In this document: in pieces, positions 10,228 to 22,573 of the stretch
How positions within the stretch are numbered: position 1 is the first letter of the stretch
Layout of the letters: each line of letters starts with the position of its first letter
The notes under the pieces: generated by a model
The model's database searches: none
Told to the model about the DNA's origin: nothing
The model's input: the letters and a program-made list of their open reading frames with translations, nothing else
Assembly (NCBI GenBank): GCA_916048095.2
Contig: OU696591.1
Span: 2,876,001-2,940,000 of the forward strand
Length of the DNA: 64,000 nt
Direction: 5' to 3'
Source: Sacculina carcini
Lineage: Eukaryota > Arthropoda > Thecostraca > Sacculinidae
Program-made: the position numbers and the translations under genes

Positions 10228-10419
10228 TAATTGTACACTCGTGCTTGCGCACTATATATACCACATATAAACCATCTCTCTTGAACATCTACAATGGCCG
10301 GACCGCGTAAGACTCTGCTCGAACCCCGAGGACCTCGGTTCGAATCCCAGCCAGGTAATAACTTTCTTCACTCAACACTAAACTCTACACACAAATAATC
10401 GAAATAAATTGGATGAATT
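10228..10419 (+). repeat. Cassette 18, consensus
   Basis: Core 10295-10357. Then 24 nonamers (10420-10635) with one AAAGGAAAT. Confidence 0.97.
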
Positions 10420-10635
10420 AAAGAAAATAAAGAAAATAAAGAAAATAAAGAAAATAAAGAAAATAAAGAAAATAAAGAAAATAAAGAAAATAAAGAAAAT
10501 AAAGAAAATAAAGAAAATAAAGAAAATAAAGAAAATAAAGAAAATAAAGAAAATAAAGAAAATAAAGAAAATAAAGAAAATAAAGGAAATAAAGAAAATA
10601 AAGAAAATAAAGAAAATAAAGAAAATAAAGAAAAT

Positions 10636-10827
10636 TAATTGTACACTCGTGCTTGCGCACTATATATACCACATATAAACCATCTCTCTTGAACATCTAC
10701 AATGGCCGGACCGCGTAAGACTCTGCTCGAACCCCGAGGACCTCGGTTCGAATCCCAGCCAGGTAATAACTTTCTTCACTCAACACTAAACTCTACACAC
10801 AAATAATCGAAATAAATTGGATGAATT
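10636..10827 (+). repeat. Cassette 19, consensus
   Basis: Core 10703-10765. Then 35 nonamers (10828-11142) with ATTGAAAAT and ATAGAAAAT as after cassette 15. Confidence 0.97.
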
Positions 10828-11142
10828 AAAGAAAATAAAGAAAATAAAGAAAATAAAGAAAATAAAGAAAATAAAGAAAATAAAGAAAATAAAGAAAATA
10901 AAGAAAATAAAGAAAATAAAGAAAATAAAGAAAATATTGAAAATAAAGAAAATAAAGAAAATAAAGAAAATAAAGAAAATAAAGAAAATAAAGAAAATAA
11001 AGAAAATAAAGAAAATAAAGAAAATAAAGAAAATAAAGAAAATAAAGAAAATAAAGAAAATAAAGAAAATAAAGAAAATAAAGAAAATAAAGAAAATAAA
11101 GAAAATAAAGAAAATATAGAAAATAAAGAAAATAAAGAAAAT

Positions 11143-11334
11143 TAATTGTACACTCGTGCTTGCGCACTATATATACCACATATAAACCATCTCTCTTGAA
11201 CATCTACAATGGCCGGACCGCGTAAGACTCTGCTCGAACCCCGAGGACCTCCGTTCGAATCCCAGCCAGGTAATAACTTTCTTCACTCAACACTAAACTC
11301 TACACACAAATAATCGAAATAAATTGGATGAATT
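11143..11334 (+). repeat. Cassette 20, G43C (B-box changed)
   Basis: Core 11210-11272. It and its 15-unit tract (11335-11469) repeat cassette 16 and its tract 2,010 bp to the left. Confidence 0.97.
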
Positions 11335-11469
11335 AAGGAAAATAAAGAAAATAAAGAAAATAAAGAAAATATAGAAAATAAAGAAAATAAAGAAAATAAA
11401 GAAAATAAAGAAAATAAAGAAAATAAAGAAAATAAAGAAAATAATGAAAATTAAGAAAATTAAGAAAAT

Positions 11470-11661
11470 TAATTGTACACTCGTGCTTGCGCACTATATA
11501 TACCACATATAAACCATCTCTCTTGAACATCTACAATGGCCGGACCGCGTAAGACTCTGCTCGAACCCCGAGGACCTCGGTTCGAATCCCAGCCAGGTAA
11601 TAACTTTCTTCACTCAACACTAAACTCTACACACAAATAATCGAAATAAATTGGATGAATT
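11470..11661 (+). repeat. Cassette 21, consensus
   Basis: Core 11537-11599. Then 64 nonamers (11662-12237). Compared with the tract after cassette 17 it has a second AAAGAAGAT and lacks the first AAATAAAAT. Confidence 0.97.
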
Positions 11662-12237
11662 AAAGAAAATAAAGAAAATAAAGAAAATAAAGAAAATAAA
11701 GAAAATAAAGAAAATAAAGAAAATAAAGAAAATAAAGAAAATAAAGAAGATAAAGAAAATAAAGAAAATAAAGAAAATAAAGAAAATAAAGAAAATAAAG
11801 AAAATAAAGAAAATAAAGAAGATAAAGAAAATAAAGAAAACAAAGAAAATAAAGAAAATAAAGAAAATAAAGAAAATAAAGAAAATAAAGAAAATAAAGA
11901 AAATAAAGAAAATAAAGAAAATAAAGAAAATAAAGAAAATAAAGAAAATAAAGAAAATAAATAAAATAAAGAAAATAAAGAAAATAAAGAAAATAAAGAA
12001 AATAAAGAAAATAAAGAAAATAAAGAAAATAAAGAAAATAAAGAAAATAAAGAAAATAAAGAAAATAAAGAAAATAAAGAAAATAAAGAAAATAAAGAAA
12101 ATAAAGAAAATAAAGAAAATAAAGAAAATAAAGAAAATAAAGAAAATAAAGAAAATAAAGAAAATAAAGAAAATAAGGAAAATAAAGAAAATAAAGAAAA
12201 TAAAGAAAATAAAGAAAATAAAGAAAATAAAGAAAAT

Positions 12238-12429
12238 TAATTGTACACTCGTGCTTGCGCACTATATATACCACATATAAACCATCTCTCTTGAACATCT
12301 ACAATGGCCGGACCGCGTAAGACTCTGCTCGAACCCCGAGGACCTCGGTTCGAATCCCAGCCAGGTAATAACTTTCTTCACTCAACACTAAACTCTACAC
12401 ACAAATAATCGAAATAAATTGGATGAATT
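12238..12429 (+). repeat. Cassette 22, consensus
   Basis: Core 12305-12367. Then 38 nonamers (12430-12771) with AAAGAAGAT at unit 8, as after cassette 1. Confidence 0.97.
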
Positions 12430-12771
12430 AAAGAAAATAAAGAAAATAAAGAAAATAAAGAAAATAAAGAAAATAAAGAAAATAAAGAAAATAAAGAAGA
12501 TAAAGAAAATAAAGAAAATAAAGAAAATAAAGAAAATAAAGAAAATAAAGAAAATAAAGAAAATAAAGAAAATAAAGAAAATAAAGAAAATAAAGAAAAT
12601 AAAGAAAATAAAGAAAATAAAGAAAATAAAGAAAATAAAGAAAATAAAGAAAATAAAGAAAATAAAGAAAATAAAGAAAATAAAGAAAATAAAGAAAATA
12701 AAGAAAATAAAGAAAATAAAGAAAATAAAGAAAATAAAGAAAATAAAGAAAATAAAGAAAATAAAGAAAAT

Positions 12772-12957
12772 AACACTCGTGCTTGCGCACTATATATACC
12801 ACATATAAACCATCTCTCTTGAACATCTACAATGGCCGGACCGCGTAAGACTCTGCTCGAACCCCGAGGACCTCGGTTCGAATCCCAGCCAGGTAATAAC
12901 TTTCTTCACTCAACACTAAACTCTACACACAAATAAGCGAAATAAATTGGATGAATT
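12772..12957 (+). repeat. Cassette 23, 5'-truncated twin of cassette 2
   Basis: Core 12833-12895. It has the same boundary deletion and AATAAGCG change as cassette 2. Then 61 nonamers (12958-13506). Confidence 0.96.
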
Positions 12958-13506
12958 AAAGAAAATAAAGAAAATAAAGAAAATAAAGAAAATAAAGAAA
13001 ATAAAGAAAATAAAGAAAATAAAGAAAATAAAGAAAATAAAGAAAATAAAGAAAATAAAGAAAATAAAGAAAATAAAGAAAATAAAGAAAATAAAGAAAA
13101 TAAAGAAAATAAAGAAAATAAAGAAAATAAAGAAAATAAAGAAAATAAAGAAAATAAAGAAAATAAAGAAAATAAAGAAAATAAAGAAAATAAAGAAAAT
13201 AAAGAAAATAAAGAAAATAAAGAAAATAAAGAAAATAAAGAAAATAAAGAAAATAAAGAAAATAAAGAAAATAAAGAAAATAAAGAAAATAAAGAAAATA
13301 AAGAAAATAAAGAAAATAAAGAAAATAAAGAAAATAAAGAAAATAAAGAAAATAAAGAAAATAAAGAAAATAAAGAAAATAAAGAAAATAAAGAAAATAA
13401 AGAAAATAAAGAAAATAAAGAAAATAAAGAAAATAAAGAAAATAAAGAAAATAAAGAAAATAAAGAAAATAAAGAAAATAAAGAAAATAAAGAAAATAAA
13501 GAAAAT

Positions 13507-13698
13507 TAATTGTACACTCGTGCTTGCGCACTATATATACCACATATAAACCATCTCTCTTGAACATCTACAATGGCCGGACCGCGTAAGACTCTGCTCG
13601 AACCCCGAGGACCTCGGTTCGAATCCCAGCCAGGTAATAACTTTCTTCACTCAACACTAAACTCTACACACAAATAATCGAAATAAATTGGATGAATT
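13507..13698 (+). repeat. Cassette 24, consensus
   Basis: Core 13574-13636. Then 21 nonamers (13699-13887). Confidence 0.97.
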
Positions 13699-13887
13699 AA
13701 AGAAAATAAAGAAAATAAAGAAAATAAAGAAAATAAAGAAAATAAAGAAAATAAAGAAAATAAAGAAAATAAAGAAAATAAAGAAAATAAAGAAAATAAA
13801 GAAAATAAAGAAAATAAAGAAAATAAAGAAAATAAAGAAAATAAAGAAAATAAAGAAAATAAAGAAAATAAAGAAAATAAAGAAAAT

Positions 13888-14079
13888 TAATTGTACACTC
13901 GTGCTTGCGCACTATATATACCACATATAAACCATCTCTCTTGAACATCTACAATGTCCGGACCGCGTAAGACTCTGCTCGAACCCCGAGGACCTCGGTT
14001 CGAATCCCAGCCAGGTAATAACTTTCTTCACTCAACACTAAACTCTACACACAAATAATCGAAATAAATTGGATGAATT
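13888..14079 (+). repeat. Cassette 25, G3T
   Basis: Core 13955-14017. Then 14 nonamers (14080-14205), as after cassette 4. Confidence 0.97.
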
Positions 14080-14205
14080 AAAGAAAATAAAGAAAATAAA
14101 GAAAATAAAGAAAATAAAGAAAATAAAGAAAATAAAGAAAATAAAGAAAATAAAGAAAATAAAGAAAATAAAGAAAATGAAGAAAATAAAGAAAATAAAG
14201 AAAAT

Positions 14206-14397
14206 TAATTGTACACTCGTGCTTGCGCACTATATATACCACATATAAACCATCTCTCTTGAACATCTACAATGGTCGGACCGCGTAAGACTCTGCTCGA
14301 ACCCCGAGGACCTCGGTTCGAATCCCAGCCAGGTAATAACTTTCTTCACTCAACACTAAACTCTACACACAAATAATCGAAATAAATTGGATGAATT
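14206..14397 (+). repeat. Cassette 26, C4T
   Basis: Core 14273-14335. It precedes the longest tract in the window. Confidence 0.97.
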
Positions 14398-15693
14398 AAA
14401 GAAAATAAAGAAAATAAATAAAATAAAGAAAATAAAGAAAATAAAGAAAATAAAGAAAATAAAGAAAATAAAGAAAATAAAGAAAATAAAGAAAATAAAG
14501 AAAATAAAGAAAATAAAGAAAATGAAGAAAATGAAGAAAATAAAGAAAATAAAGAAAATAAAGAAAATAAAGAAAATAAAGAAAATAAAGAAAATAAAGA
14601 AAATAAAGAAAATAAAGAAAATAAAGAAAATAAAGAAAATAAAGAAAATAAAGAAAATAAAGAAAATAAAGAAAATAAAGAAAATAAAGAAAATAAAGAA
14701 AATAAAGAAAATAAAGAAAATAAAGAAAATAAAGAAAATAAAGAAAATAAAGAAAATAAAGAAAATAAAGAAAATAAAGAAAATAAAGAAAATAAAGAAA
14801 ATAAAGAAAATAAAGAAAATAAAGAAAATAAAGAAAATAAAGAAAATAAAGAAAATAAAGAAAATAAAGAAAATAAAGAAAATAAAGAAAATAAAGAAAA
14901 TAAAGAAAATAAAGAAAATAAAGAAAATAAAGAAAATAAAGAAAATAAAGAAAATAAAGAAAATAAAGAAAATAAAGAAAATAAAGAAAATAAAGAAAAT
15001 AAAGAAAATAAAGAAAATAAAGAAAATAAAGAAAATAAAGAAAATAAAGAAAATAAAGAAAATAAAGAAAATAAAGAAAATAAAGAAAATAAAGAAAATA
15101 AAGAAAATAAAGAAAATAAAGAAAATAAAGAAAATAAAGAAAATAAAGAAAATAAAGAAAATAAAGAAAATAAAGAAAATAAAGAAAATAAAGAAAATAA
15201 AGAAAATAAAGAAAATAAAGAAAATAAAGAAAATAAAGAAAATAAAGAAAATAAAGAAAATAAAGAAAATAAAGAAAATAAAGAAAATAAAGAAAATAAA
15301 GAAAATAAAGAAAATAAAGAAAATAAAGAAAATAAAGAAAATAAAGAAAATAAAGAAAATAAAGAAAATAAAGAAAATAAAGAAAATAAAGATAATATAG
15401 AAAATAAAGAAAATAAAGAAAATAAAGAAAATAAAGAAAATAAAGAAAATAAAGAAAATAAAGAAAATAAAGAAAATAAAGGAAATAAAGAAAATAAAGA
15501 AAATAAAGAAAATAAAGAAAATAAAGAAAATAAAGAAAATAAAGAAAATAAAGAAAATAAAGAAAATAAAGAAAATAAAGAAAATAAAGAAAATAAAGAA
15601 AATAAAGAAAATAAAGAAAATAAAGAAAATAAAGAAAATAAAGAAAATAAAGAAAATAAAGAAAATATAGAAAATATAGAAAATAAAGAAAAT
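14398..15693 (+). repeat. Longest nonamer tract, 144 units
   Basis: It carries the same ordered interruptions as 2146-3360, plus one AAAGGAAAT near 15478. In 1,296 bp there is no out-of-phase indel. Confidence 0.96.
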
Positions 15694-15885
15694 TTATTGT
15701 ACACTCGTGCTTGCGCACTATATATACCACATATAAACCATCTCTCTTGAACATCTACAATGGCCAGACCGCGTAAGACTCTGCTCGAACCCCGAGGACC
15801 TTGGTTCGAATCCCAGCCAGGTAATAACTTTCTTCACTCAACACTAAACTCTACACACAAATAATCGAAATAAATTGGATGAATT
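15694..15885 (+). repeat. Cassette 27, left-edge A2T, G6A, C42T
   Basis: Core 15761-15823. G6A breaks an outer-stem pair; C42T precedes the B-box. Then 15 nonamers (15886-16020). Confidence 0.97.
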
Positions 15886-16020
15886 AAAGAAAATAAAGAA
15901 AATAAAGAAAATAAAGAAAATAAAGAAAATAAAGAAAATAAAGAAAATAAAGAAAATAAAGAAAATAAAGAAAATAAAGAAAATAAAGAAAATAAAGAAA
16001 ATAAAGAAAATAAAGAAAAT

Positions 16021-16212
16021 TAATTGTACACTCGTGCTTGCGCACTATATATACCACATATAAACCATCTCTCTTGAACATCTACAATGTCCGGACCGCG
16101 TAAGACTCTGCTCGAACCCCGAGGACCTCGGTTCGAATCCCAGCCAGGTAATAACTTTCTTCACTCAACACTAAACTCTACACACAAATAATCGAAATAA
16201 ATTGGATGAATT
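16021..16212 (+). repeat. Cassette 28, G3T
   Basis: Core 16088-16150. Then 13 nonamers (16213-16329) with GAAGAAAAT third from last. Confidence 0.97.
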
Positions 16213-16329
16213 AAAGAAAATAAAGAAAATAAAGAAAATAAAGAAAATAAAGAAAATAAAGAAAATAAAGAAAATAAAGAAAATAAAGAAAATAAAGAAA
16301 ATGAAGAAAATAAAGAAAATAAAGAAAAT

Positions 16330-16521
16330 TAATTGTACACTCGTGCTTGCGCACTATATATACCACATATAAACCATCTCTCTTGAACATCTACAATGGT
16401 CGGACCGCGTAAGACTCTGCTCGAACCCCGAGGACCTCGGTTCGAATCCCAGCCAGGTAATAACTTTCTTCACTCAACACTAAACTCTACACACAAATAA
16501 TCGAAATAAATTGGATGAATT
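16330..16521 (+). repeat. Cassette 29, C4T
   Basis: Core 16397-16459. It precedes the 137-unit tract at 16522-17754. Confidence 0.97.
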
Positions 16522-17754
16522 AAAGAAAATAAAGAAAATAAATAAAATAAAGAAAATAAAGAAAATAAAGAAAATAAAGAAAATAAAGAAAATAAAGAAA
16601 ATAAAGAAAATAAAGAAAATAAAGAAAATAAAGAAAATAAAGAAAATGAAGAAAATGAAGAAAATAAAGAAAATAAAGAAAATAAAGAAAATAAAGAAAA
16701 TAAAGAAAATAAAGAAAATAAAGAAAATAAAGAAAATAAAGAAAATAAAGAAAATAAAGAAAATAAAGAAAATAAAGAAAATAAAGAAAATAAAGAAAAT
16801 AAAGAAAATAAAGAAAATAAAGAAAATAAAGAAAATAAAGAAAATAAAGAAAATAAAGAAAATAAAGAAAATAAAGAAAATAAAGAAAATAAAGAAAATA
16901 AAGAAAATAAAGAAAATAAAGAAAATAAAGAAAATAAAGAAAATAAAGAAAATAAAGAAAATAAAGAAAATAAAGAAAATAAAGAAAATAAAGAAAATAA
17001 AGAAAATAAAGAAAATAAAGAAAATAAAGAAAATAAAGAAAATAAAGAAAATAAAGAAAATAAAGAAAATAAAGAAAATAAAGAAAATAAAGAAAATAAA
17101 GAAAATAAAGAAAATAAAGAAAATAAAGAAAATAAAGAAAATAAAGAAAATAAAGAAAATAAAGAAAATATAGAAAATAAAGAAAATAAAGAAAATAAAG
17201 AAAATAAAGAAAATAAATAAAATAAATAAAATAAATAAAATAAATAAAATAAAGAAAATAAAGAAAATAAAGAAAATAAAGAAAATAAAGAAAATAAAGA
17301 AAATAAAGAAAATAAAGAAAATAAAGAAAATAAAGAAAATAAAGAAAATAAAAAAAATAAAGAAAATAAAGAAAATAAAGAAAATAAAGAAAATAAAGAA
17401 AATAAAGAAAATAAAGAAAATAAAGAAAATAAAGAAAATAAAGAAAATAAAGAAAATAAAGAAAATAAAGAAAATAAAGAAAATAAAGAAAATTAAGAAA
17501 ATTAAGAAAATAAAGAAAATTAAGAAAATAAAGAAAATAAAGAAAATAAAGAAAATAAAGAAAATAAAGAAAATAAAGAAAATAAAGAAAATAAAGAAAA
17601 TAAAGAAAATAAAGAAAATAAAGAAAATAAAGAAAATAAAGAAAATAAAGAAAATAAAGAAAATAAAGAAAATAAAGAAAATAAAGAAAATAAAGAAAAT
17701 AAAGAAAATAAAGAAAATAAAGAAAATATAGAAAATATAGAAAATAACGAAAAT
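16522..17754 (+). repeat. Long nonamer tract, 137 units
   Basis: It has AAATAAAAT at unit 3, paired GAAGAAAAT, a run of four AAATAAAAT near 17215-17250, one AAAAAAAAT near 17350, three TAAGAAAAT near 17494-17529, two ATAGAAAAT near the end, and AACGAAAAT as the last unit. Confidence 0.96.
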
Positions 17755-17946
17755 TAATTGTACACTCGTGCTTGCGCACTATATATACCACATATAAACC
17801 ATCTCTCTTGAACATCTACAATGTCCGGACCGCGTAAGACTCTGCTCGAACCCCGAGGACCTCGGTTCGAATCCCAGCCAGGTAATAACTTTCTTCACTC
17901 AACACTAAACTCTACACACAAATAATCGAAATAAATTGGATGAATT
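17755..17946 (+). repeat. Cassette 30, G3T
   Basis: Core 17822-17884. Then 47 nonamers (17947-18369), one of them AAAAAAAAT near 18082. Confidence 0.97.
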
Positions 17947-18369
17947 AAAGAAAATAAAGAAAATAAAGAAAATAAAGAAAATAAAGAAAATAAAGAAAAT
18001 AAAGAAAATAAAGAAAATAAAGAAAATAAAGAAAATAAAGAAAATAAAGAAAATAAAGAAAATAAAGAAAATAAAGAAAATAAAAAAAATAAAGAAAATA
18101 AAGAAAATAAAGAAAATAAAGAAAATAAAGAAAATAAAGAAAATAAAGAAAATAAAGAAAATAAAGAAAATAAAGAAAATAAAGAAAATAAAGAAAATAA
18201 AGAAAATAAAGAAAATAAAGAAAATAAAGAAAATAAAGAAAATAAAGAAAATAAAGAAAATAAAGAAAATAAAGAAAATAAAGAAAATAAAGAAAATAAA
18301 GAAAATAAAGAAAATAAAGAAAATAAAGAAAATAAAGAAAATAAAGAAAATAAAGAAAATAAAGAAAAT

Positions 18370-18561
18370 TAATTGTACACTCGTGCTTGCGCACTATATA
18401 TACCACATATAAACCATCTCTCTTGAACATCTACAATGGCCGGACCGCGTAAGACTCTGCTCGAACCCCGAGGACCTCGGTTCGAATCCCAGCCAGGTAA
18501 TAACTTTCTTCACTCAACACTAAACTCTACACACAAATAATCGAAATAAATTGGATGAATT
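18370..18561 (+). repeat. Cassette 31, consensus
   Basis: Core 18437-18499. Then 14 nonamers (18562-18687). Confidence 0.97.
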
Positions 18562-18687
18562 AAAGAAAATAAAGAAAATAAAGAAAATAAAGAAAATAAA
18601 GAAAATAAAGAAAATAAAGAAAATAAAGAAAATAAAGAAAATAAAGAAAATAAAGAAAATAAAGAAAATAAAGAAAATAAAGAAAAT

Positions 18688-18879
18688 TAATTGTACACTC
18701 GTGCTTGCGCACTATATATACCACATATAAACCATCTCTCTTGAACATCTACAATGGTCGGACCGCGTAAGACTCTGCTCGAACCCCGAGGACCTCGGTT
18801 CGAATCCCAGCCAGGTAATAACTTTCTTCACTCAACACTAAACTCTACACACAAATAATCGAAATAAATTGGATGAATT
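18688..18879 (+). repeat. Cassette 32, C4T
   Basis: Core 18755-18817. Then 21 nonamers (18880-19068). Confidence 0.97.
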
Positions 18880-19068
18880 AAAGAAAATAAAGAAAATAAA
18901 GAAAATAAAGAAAATAAAGAAAATAAAGAAAATAAAGAAAATAAAGAAAATAAAGAAAATAAAGAAAATAAAGAAAATAAAGAAAATAAAGAAAATAAAG
19001 AAAATAAAGAAAATAAAGAAAATAAAGAAAATAAAGAAAATAAAGAAAATAAAGAAAATAAAGAAAAT

Positions 19069-19260
19069 TAATTGTACACTCGTGCTTGCGCACTATATAT
19101 ACCACATATAAACCATCTCTCTTGAACATCTACAATGTCCGGACCGCGTAAGACTCTGCTCGAACCCCGAGGACCTCGGTTCGAATCCCAGCCAGGTAAT
19201 AACTTTCTTCACTCAACACTAAACTCTACACACAAATAATCGAAATAAATTGGATGAATT
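19069..19260 (+). repeat. Cassette 33, G3T
   Basis: Core 19136-19198. Then 12 nonamers (19261-19368) with GAAGAAAAT third from last. Confidence 0.97.
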
Positions 19261-19368
19261 AAAGAAAATAAAGAAAATAAAGAAAATAAAGAAAATAAAG
19301 AAAATAAAGAAAATAAAGAAAATAAAGAAAATAAAGAAAATGAAGAAAATAAAGAAAATAAAGAAAAT

Positions 19369-19560
19369 TAATTGTACACTCGTGCTTGCGCACTATATAT
19401 ACCACATATAAACCATCTCTCTTGAACATCTACAATGGTCGGACCGCGTAAGACTCTGCTCGAACCCCGAGGACCTCGGTTCGAATCCCAGCCAGGTAAT
19501 AACTTTCTTCACTCAACACTAAACTCTACACAAAAATAATCGAAATAAATTGGATGAATT
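19369..19560 (+). repeat. Cassette 34, C4T, tail C-to-A
   Basis: Core 19436-19498. The tail reads ACAAAAATAATCG. Then 52 nonamers (19561-20028) with three GAAGAAAAT. Confidence 0.97.
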
Positions 19561-20028
19561 AAAGAAAATAAAGAAAATAAAGAAAATAAAGAAAATAAAG
19601 AAAATAAAGAAAATAAAGAAAATAAAGAAAATAAAGAAAATAAAGAAAATAAAGAAAATAAAGAAAATGAAGAAAATGAAGAAAATAAAGAAAATGAAGA
19701 AAATAAAGAAAATAAAGAAAATAAAGAAAATAAAGAAAATAAAGAAAATAAAGAAAATAAAGAAAATAAAGAAAATAAAGAAAATAAAGAAAATAAAGAA
19801 AATAAAGAAAATAAAGAAAATAAAGAAAATAAAGAAAATAAAGAAAATAAAGAAAATAAAGAAAATAAAGAAAATAAAGAAAATAAAGAAAATAAAGAAA
19901 ATAAAGAAAATAAAGAAAATAAAGAAAATAAAGAAAATAAAGAAAATAAAGAAAATAAAGAAAATAAAGAAAATAAAGAAAATAAAGAAAATAAAGAAAA
20001 TAAAGAAAATAAAGAAAATAAAGAAAAT

Positions 20029-20220
20029 TAATTGTACACTCGTGCTTGCGCACTATATATACCACATATAAACCATCTCTCTTCAACATCTACAATGGCC
20101 GGACCGCGTGAGACTCTGCTCGAACCCCGAAGACCTCGGTTCGAATCCCAGCCAGGTAATAACTTTCTTCACTCAACACTAAACTCTACACACAAATAAT
20201 CGAAATAAATTGGATGAATT
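20029..20220 (+). repeat. Cassette 35, G56C upstream, A15G, G36A
   Basis: Core 20096-20158. CTTGAAC reads CTTCAAC, which removes an in-frame TGA before the ATG. Then 55 nonamers (20221-20715) with four GAAGAAAAT. Confidence 0.97.
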
Positions 20221-20715
20221 AAAGAAAATAAAGAAAATAAAGAAAATAAAGAAAATAAAGAAAATAAAGAAAATAAAGAAAATAAAGAAAATAAAGAAAA
20301 TAAAGAAAATAAAGAAAATGAAGAAAATGAAGAAAATAAAGAAAATAAAGAAAATGAAGAAAATAAAGAAAATAAAGAAAATAAAGAAAATGAAGAAAAT
20401 AAAGAAAATAAAGAAAATAAAGAAAATAAAGAAAATAAAGAAAATAAAGAAAATAAAGAAAATAAAGAAAATAAAGAAAATAAAGAAAATAAAGAAAATA
20501 AAGAAAATAAAGAAAATAAAGAAAATAAAGAAAATAAAGAAAATAAAGAAAATAAAGAAAATAAAGAAAATAAAGAAAATAAAGAAAATAAAGAAAATAA
20601 AGAAAATAAAGAAAATAAAGAAAATAAAGAAAATAAAGAAAATAAAGAAAATAAAGAAAATAAAGAAAATAAAGAAAATAAAGAAAATAAAGAAAATAAA
20701 GAAAATAAAGAAAAT

Positions 20716-20907
20716 TAATTGTACACTCGTGCTTGCGCACTATATATACCACATATAAACCATCTCTCTTGAACATCTACAATGGCCGGACCGCGTAAGA
20801 CTCTGCTCGAACCCCGAGGACCTCGGTTCGAATCCCAGCCAGGTAATAACTTTCTTCACTCAACACTAAACTCTACACACAAATAATCGAAATAAATTGG
20901 ATGAATT
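20716..20907 (+). repeat. Cassette 36, consensus
   Basis: Core 20783-20845. It precedes the first phase-shifted tract. Confidence 0.97.
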
Positions 20908-21307
20908 AAAGAAAATAAAGAAAATAAAGAAAATAAAGAAAATAAAGAAAATAAAGAAAATAAAGGAAATAAAGAAAATAAAGAAAATAAAGAAAATAAA
21001 GAAAATAAAGAAAATAAAGAAAATAAAGAAAATAAAGAAAATAAAGAAAATAAAGAAAATAAAGAAAATAAAGAAAATAAAGAAAATAAAGAAAATAAAG
21101 AAAATAAAGAAAATAAAGAAAATAAAGAAAATAAAGAAAATAAAGAAAATAAAGAAAATAAATAAAGAAAATAAAGAAAATAAAGAAAATAAAGAAAATA
21201 AAGAAAATAAAGAAAATAAAGAAAATAAAGAAAATAAAGAAAATAAAGAAAATAAAGAAAATAAAGAAAATAAAGAAAATAAAGAAAATAAAGAAAATAA
21301 AGAAAAT
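20908..21307 (+). repeat. Phase-shifted nonamer tract, 44 units + 4 bp
   Basis: A lone AAAT at 21160-21163 separates 28 units from 16. Unit 7 is AAAGGAAAT. This is one of five tracts with the lesion. Confidence 0.95.
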
Positions 21308-21499
21308 TTATTGTACACTCGTGCTTGCGCACTATATATACCACATATAAACCATCTCTCTTGAACATCTACAATGGCCGGACCGCGTAAGACTCTGCTC
21401 GAACCCCGATGACCTCGGTTCGAATCCCAGCCAGGTAATAACTTTCTTCACTCAACACTAAACTCTACACACAAATAATCGAAATAAATTGGATGAATT
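21308..21499 (+). repeat. Cassette 37, left-edge A2T, G36T
   Basis: Core 21375-21437. G36T makes a TGA in the 34-codon frame. Then 26 nonamers (21500-21733). Confidence 0.97.
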
Positions 21500-21733
21500 A
21501 AAGAAAATAAAGAAAATAAAGAAAATAAAGAAAATAAAGAAAATAAAGAAAATAAAGAAAATAAAGAAAATAAAGAAAATAAAGAAAATAAAGAAAATAA
21601 AGAAAATAAAGAAAATAAAGAAAATAAAGAAAATAAAGAAAATAAAGAAAATAAAGAAAATAAAGAAAATAAAGAAAATAAAGAAAATAAAGAAAATAAA
21701 GAAAATAAAGAAAATAAAGAAAATAAAGAAAAT

Positions 21734-21925
21734 TAATTGTACACTCGTGCTTGCGCACTATATATACCACATATAAACCATCTCTCTTGAACATCTACAA
21801 TGGCCGGACCGCGTAAGACTCTGCTCGAACCCCGAGGACCTCGGTTCGAATCCCAGCCAGGTAATAACTTTCTTCACTCAACACTAAACTCTACACACAA
21901 ATAATCGAAATAAATTGGATGAATT
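21734..21925 (+). repeat. Cassette 38, consensus
   Basis: Core 21801-21863. Then 72 nonamers (21926-22573) with one ATAGAAAAT and five GAAGAAAAT between 22034 and 22212. Confidence 0.97.
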
Positions 21926-22573
21926 AAAGAAAATAAAGAAAATAAAGAAAATAAAGAAAATAAAGAAAATAAAGAAAATAAAGAAAATAAAGAAAATAAA
22001 GAAAATAAAGAAAATAAAGAAAATAAAGAAAATATAGAAAATAAAGAAAATGAAGAAAATAAAGAAAATAAAGAAAATAAAGAAAATAAAGAAAATAAAG
22101 AAAATAAAGAAAATAAAGAAAATGAAGAAAATGAAGAAAATAAAGAAAATAAAGAAAATGAAGAAAATAAAGAAAATAAAGAAAATAAAGAAAATAAAGA
22201 AAATGAAGAAAATAAAGAAAATAAAGAAAATAAAGAAAATAAAGAAAATAAAGAAAATAAAGAAAATAAAGAAAATAAAGAAAATAAAGAAAATAAAGAA
22301 AATAAAGAAAATAAAGAAAATAAAGAAAATAAAGAAAATAAAGAAAATAAAGAAAATAAAGAAAATAAAGAAAATAAAGAAAATAAAGAAAATAAAGAAA
22401 ATAAAGAAAATAAAGAAAATAAAGAAAATAAAGAAAATAAAGAAAATAAAGAAAATAAAGAAAATAAAGAAAATAAAGAAAATAAAGAAAATAAAGAAAA
22501 TAAAGAAAATAAAGAAAATAAAGAAAATAAAGAAAATAAAGAAAATAAAGAAAATAAAGAAAATAAAGAAAAT

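Larger units (their letters stand above)
8590..12237 (+). repeat. Tandem higher-order duplication, 2,010-bp offset
   Basis: Cassettes 15-18 are repeated as 19-22. Cassettes 16-18 and 20-22 lie exactly 2,010 bp apart, share the G43C core change and the same 15- and 64-unit tracts, and differ by only a few tract substitutions. Confidence 0.85.
12181..17754 (+). repeat. Large segmental duplication, right copy
   Basis: Partner of 1-5304. The bases from 12181 equal those from 1 through the first two cassettes, an offset of 12,180 bp. Divergence since copying includes G6A and C42T in cassette 27 and AAAGGAAAT near 15478. Confidence 0.85.
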
